64,000 nt of DNA from Sipunculus nudus (taxonomy: Eukaryota; Annelida; Sipuncula; Golfingiida; Sipunculidae). The stretch's first letter is position 1, and the number at the start of each line of letters is the position of its first letter. Below the pieces are notes generated by a model. It worked only from the letters and a program-made list of their open reading frames with translations. It was not told where the DNA came from and did no database searches. The translations under genes and the position numbers were made by a program. The stretch is from assembly GCA_026874595.1 (NCBI GenBank), contig CM049316.1, forward strand, positions 8,918,839 to 8,982,838. The letters run 5' to 3'. Of the stretch, positions 1 to 13,200 are shown one piece after another.

Positions 1-469
1 CTTCACCATTAGTCTGAAGGTCATGTTACAGTGAAGCTTTGCCATGACTTGTTCCTTATTGCAATTGTATGTGAAGTTTTCCTTTGATATGCATTTAATT
101 TGACACTTCATATATTTGCAATACAAATGAAAGATCATCTAGTTTTTCCCCTTCTGCTAGAGTGAAGGACAGGTTATTATATATATATTATAAAATGCAA
201 GTTGTAGCAAGATTTAATGGTGTTCAAATGTATATGTGAAGCAGCATACCTGGAATCCTTCCTATTAAAGTAAATAAAATATTTAATTAATTTATCTTAT
301 ATTATTGATTAATGTGTGCATAAGCTGAATATCATGGAATATCATGTTGTCATCATCAGATTTATTTTATTATGATGAAAAATACTAATAAAATGGTATG
401 ACTTAACATTTTCTTTTGACCACAATCAGACAGTAATTAATAGGTAGCACATGATTATTCTGTCATCAG

Positions 470-735
470 TCAGGTCCGACACACCTGTGGGTCCTGGATA
501 TGTAATCATACCTGTTGCTGGGTTGTAAGTTATTATAACACCAGTGAGCTCCCTAGAAGCACACTTGTTTATGAGTGAAACATGAACAAGGGGCACAGGC
601 TTTCCTTTAAGGCTGCAGAGTGCTCACCCTGGGTAGGGACCTAATGTGAAAAATATTACTGCTTGGCTGAGATTTGAACCCATGACCTCCCGGCTTTGAG
701 CACTGTGTTCCACCCCTAAACCCCAGAAACAGGTG
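470..735 (-). repeat. tRNA-derived SINE-like remnant
   Basis: Read on the minus strand, 669-725 resembles the 3' half of a tRNA gene: an anticodon-stem-like GC-rich stretch followed by GGTTCAAATCTC (plus-strand 669-680), close to the RNA polymerase III B box. The A-box half is poorly preserved, so it is not a functional tRNA. The downstream part (toward 470) would be the SINE body. Its outer ends are estimated. I saw no second copy in the window. Confidence 0.4.
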
Positions 736-2048
736 CTGTAGATTTAGAAATTTTAGTTGGGATTTTATTTTCATGGTTTTCGTGGATCCAGGTAATCCAT
801 GATTTCATGTTTCCAACGATGAGAAGATCACACGGTCAGGGAATATCTTAATGGCAGCTGGTGGTCTTCTTCATCTTTATTTATTATCGCTCACTGATTT
901 TTCCATAGGAACAAAGGAACTGATTACCGGTATTACCATTTTATGATTGCCATTGATACATATAATAAATGTGCTGAATCACTTTCCTGCAAAATACTGA
1001 TCAAAATATGTGATTTAAAAATATTCTGTTGCAATTTTCCATTTTTTTCCCTAATAACACACAAGCAGGGTCCCCTGAAATGTTTACAATAAAACAATAT
1101 CAAAATTTACTTTAACTGAAACATATCCCCACATTTACTTTTTTAAACGTTTCGGGTGAAATATTCAAGAACAATATCACATATCTATCGAACAAAGCAG
1201 TAGTGCTGACACGACAAGTGGTACATATGTTCCATGTTACCCTGTAGTTACCACTGTTACTGAGGCACACTCATGTTAACTCATTTGCATTACCCCGGGA
1301 CTCGAAAGTAAATTGTTGAGTTACATTTCAGGTATTCTGAAAATTGCTGACTACAGCTGCGTGCATAAAAGTGAGCTTTTAATAAGACAAGCGGTACTTC
1401 TTCTGAATATTGCCGATAGTTGTGCACAAATGTTTGGGTAAGTAGGCACAAGTGTCATGTCACAGAATACTAGTACACAAATTATTCAGCTAATTTTCAG
1501 ACAAGTAAAATTTCTGTCTAGTCAACCCATTAAACATATTTCTATTTGTTTTAAAATCTCCAAATAGTTGACACGTTGAATACTGAATGAACCTCTCATG
1601 GCCCTGTCCAGGATTTACAGGCGCCATAAGTGACTACCGCCATAATTGAAAAAAGGTTAATAAACTTCTTCTGGACGGGCTCTGTTTCATTTTCCTTCCG
1701 ATCAAATGATTGTTTATGTTTTCTGTGAAGGTGATGTGATCGGATGTTATAACTAATACGTGATGTATCATCCGGCACATGTTGGTCACAGCTGATTAAC
1801 TCCATAGTTAGGCTCGAGCAGGGCGAACACTGGCTCAACACTGACCCGATTAACCATGGAACAGGTGCCCCAAGTGATAAACAGCTCAGTAGAGTCATTG
1901 GTGTATTACATATGTATATGTTCTTGTCTTCCTTGCGCATATTTATAAACCATAATTTTAAAAAAATTGCATTTCCACAAATTCAAATACCCCACAATAT
2001 GCATTTTGTACAAAAACCACAAAATTCTAAGCCAAATATCTGAATCTA
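736..2048. other. AT-rich flank, no gene seen
   Basis: Only short reading frames without splice-site support occur here. The sequence up to the first satellite monomer looks like ordinary intergenic or intronic DNA. No repeat family was recognised. Confidence 0.6.
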
Positions 2049-3829
2049 CAGTATTTAAAGTTACATATTTCAGCCACCTTGGCCTGTGCCTTCCCTCCAT
2101 GTGTGTGATGATACAGGTATTTAAAGGTACTTATCTCAGCCCCCTTGGCCTGTGCCATCCCTCCATTTGTTTGATGAGACAGGTGTTTAAAGGTACTTAT
2201 TTTATCCCCTTGGCCTGTGCCATCCCTCCATGTGTGTGATGAGACAGGTATTTAAAGGTACTTATTTCATCCCCCTTGGCCTGTGCCCACCCTCCATGTG
2301 TGTGATGAGACAGGTATTTAAGGGTACTTATTTCATCCCCCTTGGCCTGTGCCCACCCTCCATGTGTGTGATGAGACAGGTATTTAAAGGTACTTATTTC
2401 ATCCTCCTTGGCCTGTGCCATCCCTCCATGTGTGTGATGAGACAGTTATTTAAAGGTACTTATTTCATCCCCCTTGGCCTGTGCCATCCCTCCATGTGTG
2501 TGATGAGACAGGTATTTAAGGGTACTTATTTCATCCTCCTTGGCCTGTGCCCACCCTCCATGTGTGTGATGAGACAGGTATTTAAAGGTACGTATTTCAT
2601 CCTCCTTGGCCTGTGCCCACCCTCCATGTGTGTGATGAGACAGGTATTTAAAGGTACTTATTTCATCCCCCTTGGCCTGTGCCCACCCTCCATGTGTGTG
2701 ATGAGACAGGTATTTAAAGGTACTTATTTCATCCTCCTTGGCCTGTGCCCACCCTCCATGTGTGTGATGAGACAGTTATTTAAAGGTACTTATTTCATCC
2801 CCCTTGGCCTGTGCCCACCCTCCATGTGTGTGATGAGACAGGTATTTAAAGGTACTTATTTCATCTTCCTTGGCCTGTGCCCACCCTCCATGTGTGTGAT
2901 GAGACAGGTATTTAAAGGTACTTATTTCCTCCCCCTTGGCATGTGCCATCCCTCCATGTGTGTGATGAGACAGGTATTTAAAGGTACTTATTTCATCCCC
3001 CTTGGCCTGTGCCCACCCTCCATGTGTGTGATGAGACAGGTATTTAAAGGTACTTATATCATCCCCCTTGGCCTGTGCCCACCCTCCATGTGTGTGATGA
3101 GACAGGTATTTAAAGGTACTTATTTCATCCTCCTTGGCCTGTGCCCACCCTCCATGTGTGTGATGAGACAGGTATTTAAAGGTACTTATTTCATCCTCCT
3201 TGGCCTGTACCCACCCTCCATGTGTGTGATGAGACAGGTATTTAAGGGTACTTATTTCATCCCCCTTGGCCTGTGCCCACCCTCCATGTGTGTGATGAGA
3301 CAGTTATTTAAAGGTACTTATTTCATCCCCTTTGGCCTGTGCCCACCCTCCATGTGTGTGATGAGACAGTTATTTAAAGGTACTTATTTCATCCCCCTTG
3401 GCCTGTGCCCACCCTCCATGTGTGTGATGAGACAGGTATTTAAAGGTACTTCTTTCATCCCCCTTGGCCTGTGCCCACCCTCCATGTGTGTGATGAGACA
3501 GTTATTTAAAGGTACTTATTTCATCCTCCTTGGCCTGTGCCCACCCTCCATGTGTGTGATGAGACAGGTATTTAAAGGTACTTATTTCATCCCCCTTGGC
3601 CTGTGCCCACCCTCCATGTGTGTGATGAGACAGGTATTTAAGGGTACTTATCTCAGCCCCCTTGGCCTGTGCCATCCCTCCATTTGTTTGATGAGACAGG
3701 TGTTTAAAGGTACTTATTTTACCCCCTTGGCCTGTGCCATCCCTCAATGTGTGTGATGAGACAGTTATTTAAAGGTACTTATTTCATCCTCCTTGGCCTG
3801 TGCCCACCCTCCATGTGTGTGATGAGACA

Positions 3830-5825
3830 GGTATTTAAGGGTACTTATTTCATCCTCCTTGGCCTGAGCCCACCCTCCATGTGTTTGATGAGACAGGTAT
3901 TTAAAGGTACTTATTTCATCCCCCTTGGCCTGTGCCATCCCTCCATGTGTGTGATGAGACAGTTATTTAAAGGTACTTATTTCATCCCCCTTGGCCTGTG
4001 CCCACCCTCCATGTGTGTGATGAGACAGTTATTTAAAGGTACTTATTTCATCCTCCTTGGCCTGTGCCCACCCTCCATGTGTGTGATGAGACAGGTATTT
4101 AAAGGTACTTATTTCATCCCCCTTGGCCTGTGCCCACCCTCCATGTGTGTGATGAGACAGGTATTTAAGGGTACTTATTTCATCCTCCTTGGCCTGTGCC
4201 ATCCCTCCATGTGTGTGATGAGACAGGTATTTAAAGGTACTTATTTCATCCCCCTTGGCCTGTGCCCGCCCTCCATGTGTGTGATGAGACAGGTATTTAA
4301 GGGTACTTATTTTATCCCCCTTGGCCTTTGCCCACCCTCCATGTGTGTGATGAGACAGGTATTTAAAGGTACTTATTTCATCCCCCTTGGCCTGTGCCCA
4401 CCCTCCATGTGTGTGATGAGACAGGTATTTAAGGGTACTTATTTCATCCCCCTTGGCCTGTGCCCACCCTCCATGTGTGTGATGAGACAGGTATTTAAGG
4501 GTACTTATTTCATCCTCCTTGGCCTGTGCCCACCCTCCATGTGTGTGATGAGACAGGTATTTAAGGGTACTTATTTCATCCTCCTTGGCCTGTGCCCACC
4601 CTCCATGTGTGTGATGAGACAGGTATTTAAAGGTACTTATTTCATCCTCCTTGGCCTGTGCCCACCCTCCATGTGTGTGATGAGACAGGTATTTAAGGGT
4701 ACTTATTTCATCCTCCTTGGCCTGTGCCCACCCTCCATGTGTGTGATGAGACAGGTATTTAAAGGTACTTATTTCATCCTCCTTGGCCTGTGCCCACCCT
4801 CCATGTGTGTGATGAGACAGGTATTTAAAGGTACTTATTTCATCCTCCTTGGCCTGTACCCACCCTCCATGTGTGTGATGAGACAGGTATTTAAGGGTAC
4901 TTATTTCATCCCCCTTGGCCTGTGCCCACCCTCCATGTGTGTGATGAGACAGTTATTTAAAGGTACTTATTTCATCCCCCTTGGCCTGTGCCCACCCTCC
5001 ATGTGTGTGATGAGACAGTTATTTAAAGGTACTTATTTCATCCCCCTTGGCCTGTGCCCACCCTCCATGTGTGTGATGAGACAGGTATTTAAAGGTACTT
5101 ATTTCATCCCCCTTGGCCTGTGCCCACCCTCCATGTGTGTGATGAGACAGTTATTTAAAGGTACTTATTTCATCCTCCTTGGCCTGTGCCCACCCTCCAT
5201 GTGTGTGATGAGACAGGTATTTAAAGGTACTTATTTCATCCCCCTTGGCCTGTGCCCACCCTCCATGTGTGTGATGAGACAGGTATTTAAGGGTACTTAT
5301 TTCATCCTCCTTGGCCTGAGCCCACCCTCCATGTGTTTGATGAGACAGGTATTTAAAGGTACTTATTTCATCCCCCTTGGCCTGTGCCCACCCTCCATGT
5401 GTGTGATGAGACAGTTATTTAAAGGTACTTATTTCATCCCCCTTGGCCTGTGCCCACCCTCCATGTGTGTGATGAGACAGTTATTTAAAGGTACTTATTT
5501 CATCCTCCTTGGCCTGTGCCCACCCTCCATGTGTGTGATGAGACAGGTATTTAAAGGTACTTATTTCATCCCCCTTGGCCTGTGCCCACCCTCCATGTGT
5601 GTGATGAGACAGGTATTTAAGGGTACTTATTTCATCCTCCTTGGCCTGTGCCATCCCTCCATGTGTGTGATGAGACAGGTATTTAAAGGTACTTATTTCA
5701 TCCCCCTTGGCCTGTGCCCGCCCTCCATGTGTGTGATGAGACAGGTATTTAAGGGTACTTATTTTATCCCCCTTGGCCTTTGCCCACCCTCCATGTGTGT
5801 GATGAGACAGGTATTTAAAGGTACT
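3830..5825. repeat. 1452-bp higher-order repeat (22 monomers)
   Basis: Rare monomer variants recur at exactly 1452 bp, which is 22 x 66. GGCCTGAGCC is at 3861 and 5313, TGTGCCCG at 4261 and 5713, and TTGGCCTTTG at 4321 and 5773. This shows that a block of at least 540 bp, probably 22 monomers, was duplicated in tandem inside the satellite. Confidence 0.85.
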
Positions 5826-7259
5826 TATTTCATCCTCCTTGGCCTGTGCCCACCCTCCATGTGTGTGATGAGACAGGTATTTAAAGGTACTTATTTCATC
5901 CCCCTTGGCCTGTGCCCACCCTCCATGTGTGTGATGAGACAGGTATTTAAGGGTACTTATCTCAGCCCCCTTGGCCTGTGCCATCCCTCCATTTGTTTGA
6001 TGAGACAGGTGTTTAAAGGTACTTATTTTATCCCCTTGGCCTGTGCCATCCCTCAATGTGTGTGATGAGACAGTTATTTAAAGGTACTTATTTCATCCTC
6101 CTTGGCCTGTGCCCACCCTCCATGTGTGTGATGAGACAGGTATTTAAGGGTACTTATTTCATCCTCCTTGGCCTGAGCCCACCCTCCATGTGTGTGATGA
6201 GACAGGTATTTAAAGGTACTTATTTCATCCCCCTTGGCCTGTGCCATCCCTCCATGTGTGTGATGAGACAGTTATTTAAAGGTACTTATTTCATCCCCCT
6301 TGGCCTGTGCCCACCCTCCATGTGTGTGATGAGACAGTTATTTAAAGGTACTTATTTCATCCTCCTTGGCCTGTGCCCACCCTCCATGTGTGTGATGAGA
6401 CAGGTATTTAAAGGTACTTATTTCATCCCCCTTGGCCTGTGCCCACCCTCCATGTGTGTGATGAGACAGGTATTTAAGGGTACTTATTTCATCCCCCTTG
6501 GCCTGTGCCCACCCTCCATGTGTGTGATGAGACAGTTATTTAAAGGTACTTATTTCATCCTCCTTGGCCTGTGCCCACCCTCCATGTCTGTGATGAGACA
6601 GGTATTTAAAGGTACTTATTTCATCCCCCTTGGCCTGTGCCCACCCTCCATATGTGTGATGAGACAGTTATTTAAAGGTACTTATTTCATCCCCCTTGGC
6701 CTGTCCCCACCCACCATGTGTGTGATGAGACAGGTGTTTAAAGGTACTTATTTTATCCCCTTGGCCTGTGCCATCCCTCAATGTGTGTGATGAGACAGAT
6801 ATTTAAAGGTACTTATTTCATCCTCCTTGGCCTGTGCCCACCCTCCATGTGTGTGATGAGACAGGTATTTAAGGGTACTTATTTCATCCTCCTTGGCCTG
6901 AGCCCACCCTCCATGTGTGTGATGAGACAGGTATTTAAAGGTACTTATTTCATCCCCCTTGGCCTGTGCCATCCCTCCATGTGTGTGATGAGACAGTTAT
7001 TTAAAGGTACTTATTTCATCCCCCTTGGCCTGTGCCCACCCTCCATGTGTGTGATGAGATAGGTATTTAAAGGTACTTATTTCATCCTCCTTGGCCTGTG
7101 CCCACCCTCCATGTGTTTGATGAGACAGTTATTTAAAGGTACTTATTTCATCCCCCTTGGCCTGTGCCCACCCTCCATGTGTGTGATGAGACAGGTATTT
7201 AAAGGTACTTATTTCATCCTCCTTGGCCTGTGCCCACCCTCCATGTGTGTGATGAGACA

Positions 7260-10200
7260 GGTATTTAAAGGTACTTATTTCATCCCCCTTGGCCTGTGCC
7301 CACCCTCCATGTGTGTGATGAGACAGGTATTTAAAGGTACTTATTTCATCCTCCTTGGCCTGTGCCCACCCTCCATGTGTTTGATGAGACAGTTATTTAA
7401 AGGTACTTATTTCATCCCCCTTGGCCTGTGCCCACCCTCCATGTGTGTGATGAGACAGGTATTTAAGGGTACTTATTTTATCCCCCTTGGCCTGTGCCAT
7501 CCCTCCATGTGTGTGATGAGACAGTTATTTAAAGGTACTTATTTCATCCTCCTTGGCCTGTGCCCACCCTCCATGTGTGTGATGAGACAGGTATTTAAGG
7601 GTACTTATTTCATCCTCCTTGGCCTGTGCCATCCCTCCATGTGTGTGATGAGACAGGTATTTAAAGGTACTTATTTCATCCTCCTTGGCCTGTGCCCACC
7701 CTCCATGTGTGTGATGAAACAGTTATTTAAAGGTACTTATTTCATCCTCCTTGGCCTGTGCCCACCCTCCATGTGTGTGATGAGACAGGTACTTAAGGGT
7801 ACTTATTTCATCCTCCTTGGCCTGTGCCATCCCTCCATGTGTGTGATGAGACAGTTATTTAAAAGTACTTATTTCATCCTCCTTGGCCTGTGCCATCCCT
7901 CCATGTGTGTGATGAGACAGTTATTTAAAGGTACTTATTTTATCCTTCTTGGCCTGTGCCCACCCTCCATGTGTGTGATGAGACAGGTATTTAAGGGTAC
8001 TTATTTCATCCTCCTTGGCCTGTGCCCACCCTCCATGTGTGTGATGAGACAGTTATTTAAAGGTACTAATTTCATCCTCCTTGGCCTGTGCCCACCCTCC
8101 ATGTGTGTGATGAGACAGGTATTTAAGGGTACTTATTTCATCCCCCTTGGCCTGTGCCCACCCTCCATGTGTGTGATGAGACAGGTATTTAAAGGTACTT
8201 ATTTCATCCCCCTTGGCCTGTGCCCACCCTCCATGTGTGTGATGAGACAGGTATTTAAGGGTACTTATTTCATCCTCCTTGGCCTGTGCCATCCCTCCAT
8301 GTGTGTGATGAGACAGTTATTTAAAGGTACTTATTTCATCCTCCTAGGCCTGTGCCATCCCTCCATGTGTGTGATGAGACAGGTATTTAAGGGTACTTAT
8401 TTCATCCTCCTTGGCCTGTGCCCACCCTCCATGTGTGTGATGAGACAGGTATTTAAGGGTATTAATTTCATCCTCCTTGGCCTGTGCCATCCCTCCATGT
8501 GTGTGATGAGACAGGTATTTAAAGGTACTTATTTCATCCTCCTTGGCCTGTGCCATCCCTCCATGTGTGTGATGAGACAGGTATTTAAGGGTACTTATTT
8601 CATCCTCCTTGGCCTGTGCCATCCCTCCATGTGTGTGATGAGACAGGTATTTAAAGGTACTTATTTCATCCTCCTTGGCCTGTGCCATCCCTCCATGTGT
8701 GATGAGACAGGTATTTAAGGGTACTTATTTCATCCTCCTTGGCCTGTGCCATCCCTCCATGTGTGTGATGAGACAGGTATTTAAAGGTACTTATTTCATC
8801 CTCCTTGGCCTGTGCCCACCCTCCATGTGTGTGATGAGACAGGTATTTAAGGGTACTTATTTCATCCTCCTTGGCCTGTGCCCACCCTCCATGTGTGTGA
8901 TGAGACAGGTATTTAAGGGTACTTATTTCATCCTCCTTGGCCTGTGCCCACCCTCCATGTGTGATGAGACAGGTATTTAAAGGTACTTATTTCATCCTCC
9001 TTGGCCTGTGCCATCCCTCCATGTGTGTGATGAGACAGGTATTTAAAGGTACTTATTTCATCCTCCTTGGCCTGTGCCCACCCTCCATGTGTGTGATGAG
9101 ACAGGTATTTAAGGGTACTTATTTCATCCTCCTTGGCCTGTGCCCACCCTCCATGTGTGTGATGAGACAGGTATTTAAAGGTACTTATTTCATCCTCCTT
9201 GGCCTGTGCCATCCCTCCATGTGTGTGATGAGACAGGTATTTAAAGGTTCTTATTTCATCCTCCTTGGCCTGTGCCCACCCTCCATGTGTGTGATGAGAC
9301 AGGTATTTAAGGGTACTTATTTCATCCTCCTTGGCCTGTGCCATCCCTCCATGTGTGTGATGAGACAGTTATTTAAAGGTACTTATTTCATCCTCCTTGG
9401 CCTGTGCCCACCCTCCATGTGTGTGATGAGACAGGTATTTAAAGGTACTTATTTCATCCCCCTTGGCCTGTGCCCACCCTCCATGTGTGTGATGAGACAG
9501 GTATTTAAAGGTACTTATTTCATCCTCCTTGGCCTGTGCCCACCCTCCATGTGTTTGATGAGACAGTTATTTAAAGGTACTTATTTCATCCCCCTTGGCC
9601 TGTGCCCACCCTCCATGTGTGTGATGAGACAGGTATTTAAGGGTACTTATTTTATCCCCCTTGGCCTGTGCCATCCCTCCATGTGTGTGATGAGACAGTT
9701 ATTTAAAGGTACTTATTTCATCCTCCTTGGCCTGTGCCCACCCTCCATGTGTGTGATGAGACAGGTATTTAAGGGTACTTATTTCATCCTCCTTGGCCTG
9801 TGCCATCCCTCCATGTGTGTGATGAGACAGGTATTTAAAGGTACTTATTTCATCCTCCTTGGCCTGTGCCCACCCTCCATGTGTGTGATGAAACAGTTAT
9901 TTAAAGGTACTTATTTCATCCTCCTTGGCCTGTGCCCACCCTCCATGTGTGTGATGAGACAGGTACTTAAGGGTACTTATTTCATCCTCCTTGGCCTGTG
10001 CCATCCCTCCATGTGTGTGATGAGACAGTTATTTAAAAGTACTTATTTCATCCTCCTTGGCCTGTGCCATCCCTCCATGTGTGTGATGAGACAGTTATTT
10101 AAAGGTACTTATTTTATCCTTCTTGGCCTGTGCCCACCCTCCATGTGTGTGATGAGACAGGTATTTAAGGGTACTTATTTCATCCTCCTTGGCCTGTGCC

Positions 10201-11609
10201 CACCCTCCATGTGTGTGATGAGACAGTTATTTAAAGGTACTAATTTCATCCTCCTTGGCCTGTGCCCACCCTCCATGTGTGTGATGAGACAGGTATTTAA
10301 GGGTACTTATTTCATCCCCCTTGGCCTGTGCCCACCCTCCATGTGTGTGATGAGACAGGTATTTAAAGGTACTTATTTCATCCCCCTTGGCCTGTGCCCA
10401 CCCTCCATGTGTGTGATGAGACAGGTATTTAAGGGTACTTATTTCATCCTCCTTGGCCTGTGCCATCCCTCCATGTGTGTGATGAGACAGTTATTTAAAG
10501 GTACTTATTTCATCCTCCTAGGCCTGTGCCATCCCTCCATGTGTGTGATGAGACAGGTATTTAAGGGTACTTATTTCATCCTCCTTGGCCTGTGCCCACC
10601 CTCCATGTGTGTGATGAGACAGGTATTTAAGGGTATTAATTTCATCCTCCTTGGCCTGTGCCATCCCTCCATGTGTGTGATGAGACAGGTATTTAAAGGT
10701 ACTTATTTCATCCTCCTTGGCCTGTGCCATCCCTCCATGTGTGTGATGAGACAGGTATTTAAGGGTACTTATTTCATCCTCCTTGGCCTGTGCCATCCCT
10801 CCATGTGTGTGATGAGACAGGTATTTAAAGGTACTTATTTCATCCTCCTTGGCCTGTGCCATCCCTCCATGTGTGATGAGACAGGTATTTAAGGGTACTT
10901 ATTTCATCCTCCTTGGCCTGTGCCATCCCTCCATGTGTGTGATGAGACAGGTATTTAAAGGTACTTATTTCATCCTCCTTGGCCTGTGCCCACCCTCCAT
11001 GTGTGTGATGAGACAGGTATTTAAGGGTACTTATTTCATCCTCCTTGGCCTGTGCCATCCCTCCATGTGTGTGATGAGACAGGTATTTAAGGGTACTTAT
11101 TTCATCCTCCTTGGCCTGTGCCCACCCTCCATGTGTGATGAGACAGGTATTTAAAGGTACTTATTTCATCCTCCTTGGCCTGTGCCATCCCTCCATGTGT
11201 GTGATGAGACAGGTATTTAAAGGTACTTATTTCATCCTCCTTGGCCTGTGCCCACCCTCCATGTGTGTGATGAGACAGGTATTTAAGGGTACTTATTTCA
11301 TCCTCCTTGGCCTGTGCCCACCCTCCATGTGTGTGATGAGACAGGTATTTAAAGGTACTTATTTCATCCTCCTTGGCCTGTGCCATCCCTCCATGTGTGT
11401 GATGAGACAGGTATTTAAAGGTTCTTATTTCATCCTCCTTGGCCTGTGCCCACCCTCCATGTGTGTGATGAGACAGGTATTTAAGGGTACTTATTTCATC
11501 CTCCTTGGCCTGTGCCATCCCTCCATGTGTGTGATGAGACAGTTATTTAAAGGTACTTATTTCATCCTCCTTGGCCTGTGCCCACCCTCCATGTGTGTGA
11601 TGAGACAGG
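7260..11609. repeat. 2174-bp tandem duplication (33 monomers)
   Basis: Two adjacent blocks, about 7260-9435 and 9436-11609, match monomer for monomer at an offset of 2174 bp (33 x 66 minus 4, because each block holds two 64-bp monomers). Shared rare markers include GATGAAACAG, a TCCTAGGCC variant, GGTATTAATT and the two short monomers near 8692 and 8955 (second block 10866 and 11129). I noticed a single CCA/CAT difference (first block near 8880, second near 11054), so the duplication looks recent. The second block ends about 11609, where AAA/AAG monomer types stop matching. Confidence 0.9.
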
Positions 11610-11739
11610 TATTTAAGGGTACTTATTTCATCCCCCTTGGCCTGTGCCATCCCTCCATGTGTGTGATGAGACAGTTATTTAATGGTACTTATTTCATCCC
11701 CCTTGGCCTGTGCCCACCATCCATGTGTGTGATGAGACA

Positions 11740-13200
11740 GGTATTTAAGGGTACTTATCTCAGCCCCCTTGGCCTGTGCCATCCCTCCATTTGTTTGATG
11801 AGACAGTTATTTAAAGGTACTTATTTCATCCCCCTTGGCCTGTGCCCACCCTCCATGTGTGTGATGAGACAGGTATTTAAGGGTACTTATTTCATCCTCC
11901 TTGGCCTGTGCCCACCCTCCATGTGTGTGATGAGACAGGTATTTAAAGGTACTTATTTCATCCCCCTTGGCCTGTGCCCATCCTCCATGTGTGTGATGAG
12001 ACAGGTGTTTAAAGGTACTTATTTTATCCCCTTGGCCTGTGCCATCCCTCCATGTGTGTGATGAGACAGGTATTTAAAGGTACTTATTTCATCCCCCTTG
12101 GCCTGTGCCATCCCTCCATGTGTGTGATGAGACAGGTGTTTAAAGGTACTTATTTTATCCCCTTGGCCTGTGCCCACCCTCCATGTGTGTGATGAGACAG
12201 GTATTTAAAGGTACTTATTTTATCCCCTTGGCCTGTGCCCACCCTCCATGTGTGTGATGAGACAGGTATTTAAAGGTACTTATTTCATCCCCCTTGGCCT
12301 GTGCCCACCCTCCATGTGTGTAATGAGACAGGTATTTAAGGGTACTTATTTCATCCTCCTTGGCCTGTGCCCACCCTCCATGTGTGTGATGAGACAGGTA
12401 TTTAAGGGTACTTATTTCATCCTCCTTGGCCTGTGCCCACCCTCCATGTGTGTGATGAGACAGGTATTTAAGGGTACTTATTTCATCCTCCTTGGCCTGT
12501 GCCATCCCTCCATGTGTGTGATGAGACAGGTGTTTAAAGGTACTTATTTTATCCCCTTGGCCTGTGCCATCCCTCCATGTGTGTGATGAGACAGTTATTT
12601 AAAGGGTACTTATTTCATCCCCCTTGGCCTGTGCCCAACCTCCATGTGTGTGATGAGACAGGTATTTAAGGGTACTTATTTCATCCTCCTTGGCCTGTGC
12701 CATCCCTCCATGTGTGTGATGAGACAGTTATTTAAAGGTACTTATTTCATCCTCCTTAGCCTGTGCCCACCCTCCATGTGTGTGATGAGACAGGTATTTA
12801 AGGGTACTTATTTCATCCTCCTTGGCCTGTGCCCACCCTCCATGTGTGTGATGAGACAGGTATTTAAAGGTACTTATCTCAGCCCCCTTGGCCTGTGCCA
12901 TCCCTCCATTTGTTTGATGAGACAGTTATTTAAAGGTACTTATTTCATCCCCCTTGGCCTGTGCCCACCCTCCATGTGTGTGATGAGACAGGTATTTAAG
13001 GGTACTTATTTCATCCTCCTTGGCCTGTGCCCACCCTCCATGTGTGTGATGAGACAGGTATTTAAAGGTACTTATTTCATCCCCCTTGGCCTGTGCCCAT
13101 CCTCCATGTGTGTGATGAGACAGGTGTTTAAAGGTACTTATTTTATCCCCTTGGCCTGTGCCATCCCTCCATGTGTGTGATGAGACAGGTATTTAAAGGT
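11740..13200. repeat. 1119-bp higher-order offset in satellite
   Basis: Markers TACTTATCTCAGCCCCC (11752 and 12871) and TTTTATCCCCTTGG after a GTGTTTAAAGG monomer (12022 and 13141) recur at 1119 bp, equal to 17 monomers minus 3 bp. A related but longer spacing leads to a third copy near 14319-14721. This is a third, independent duplication layer in the array. Confidence 0.7.
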
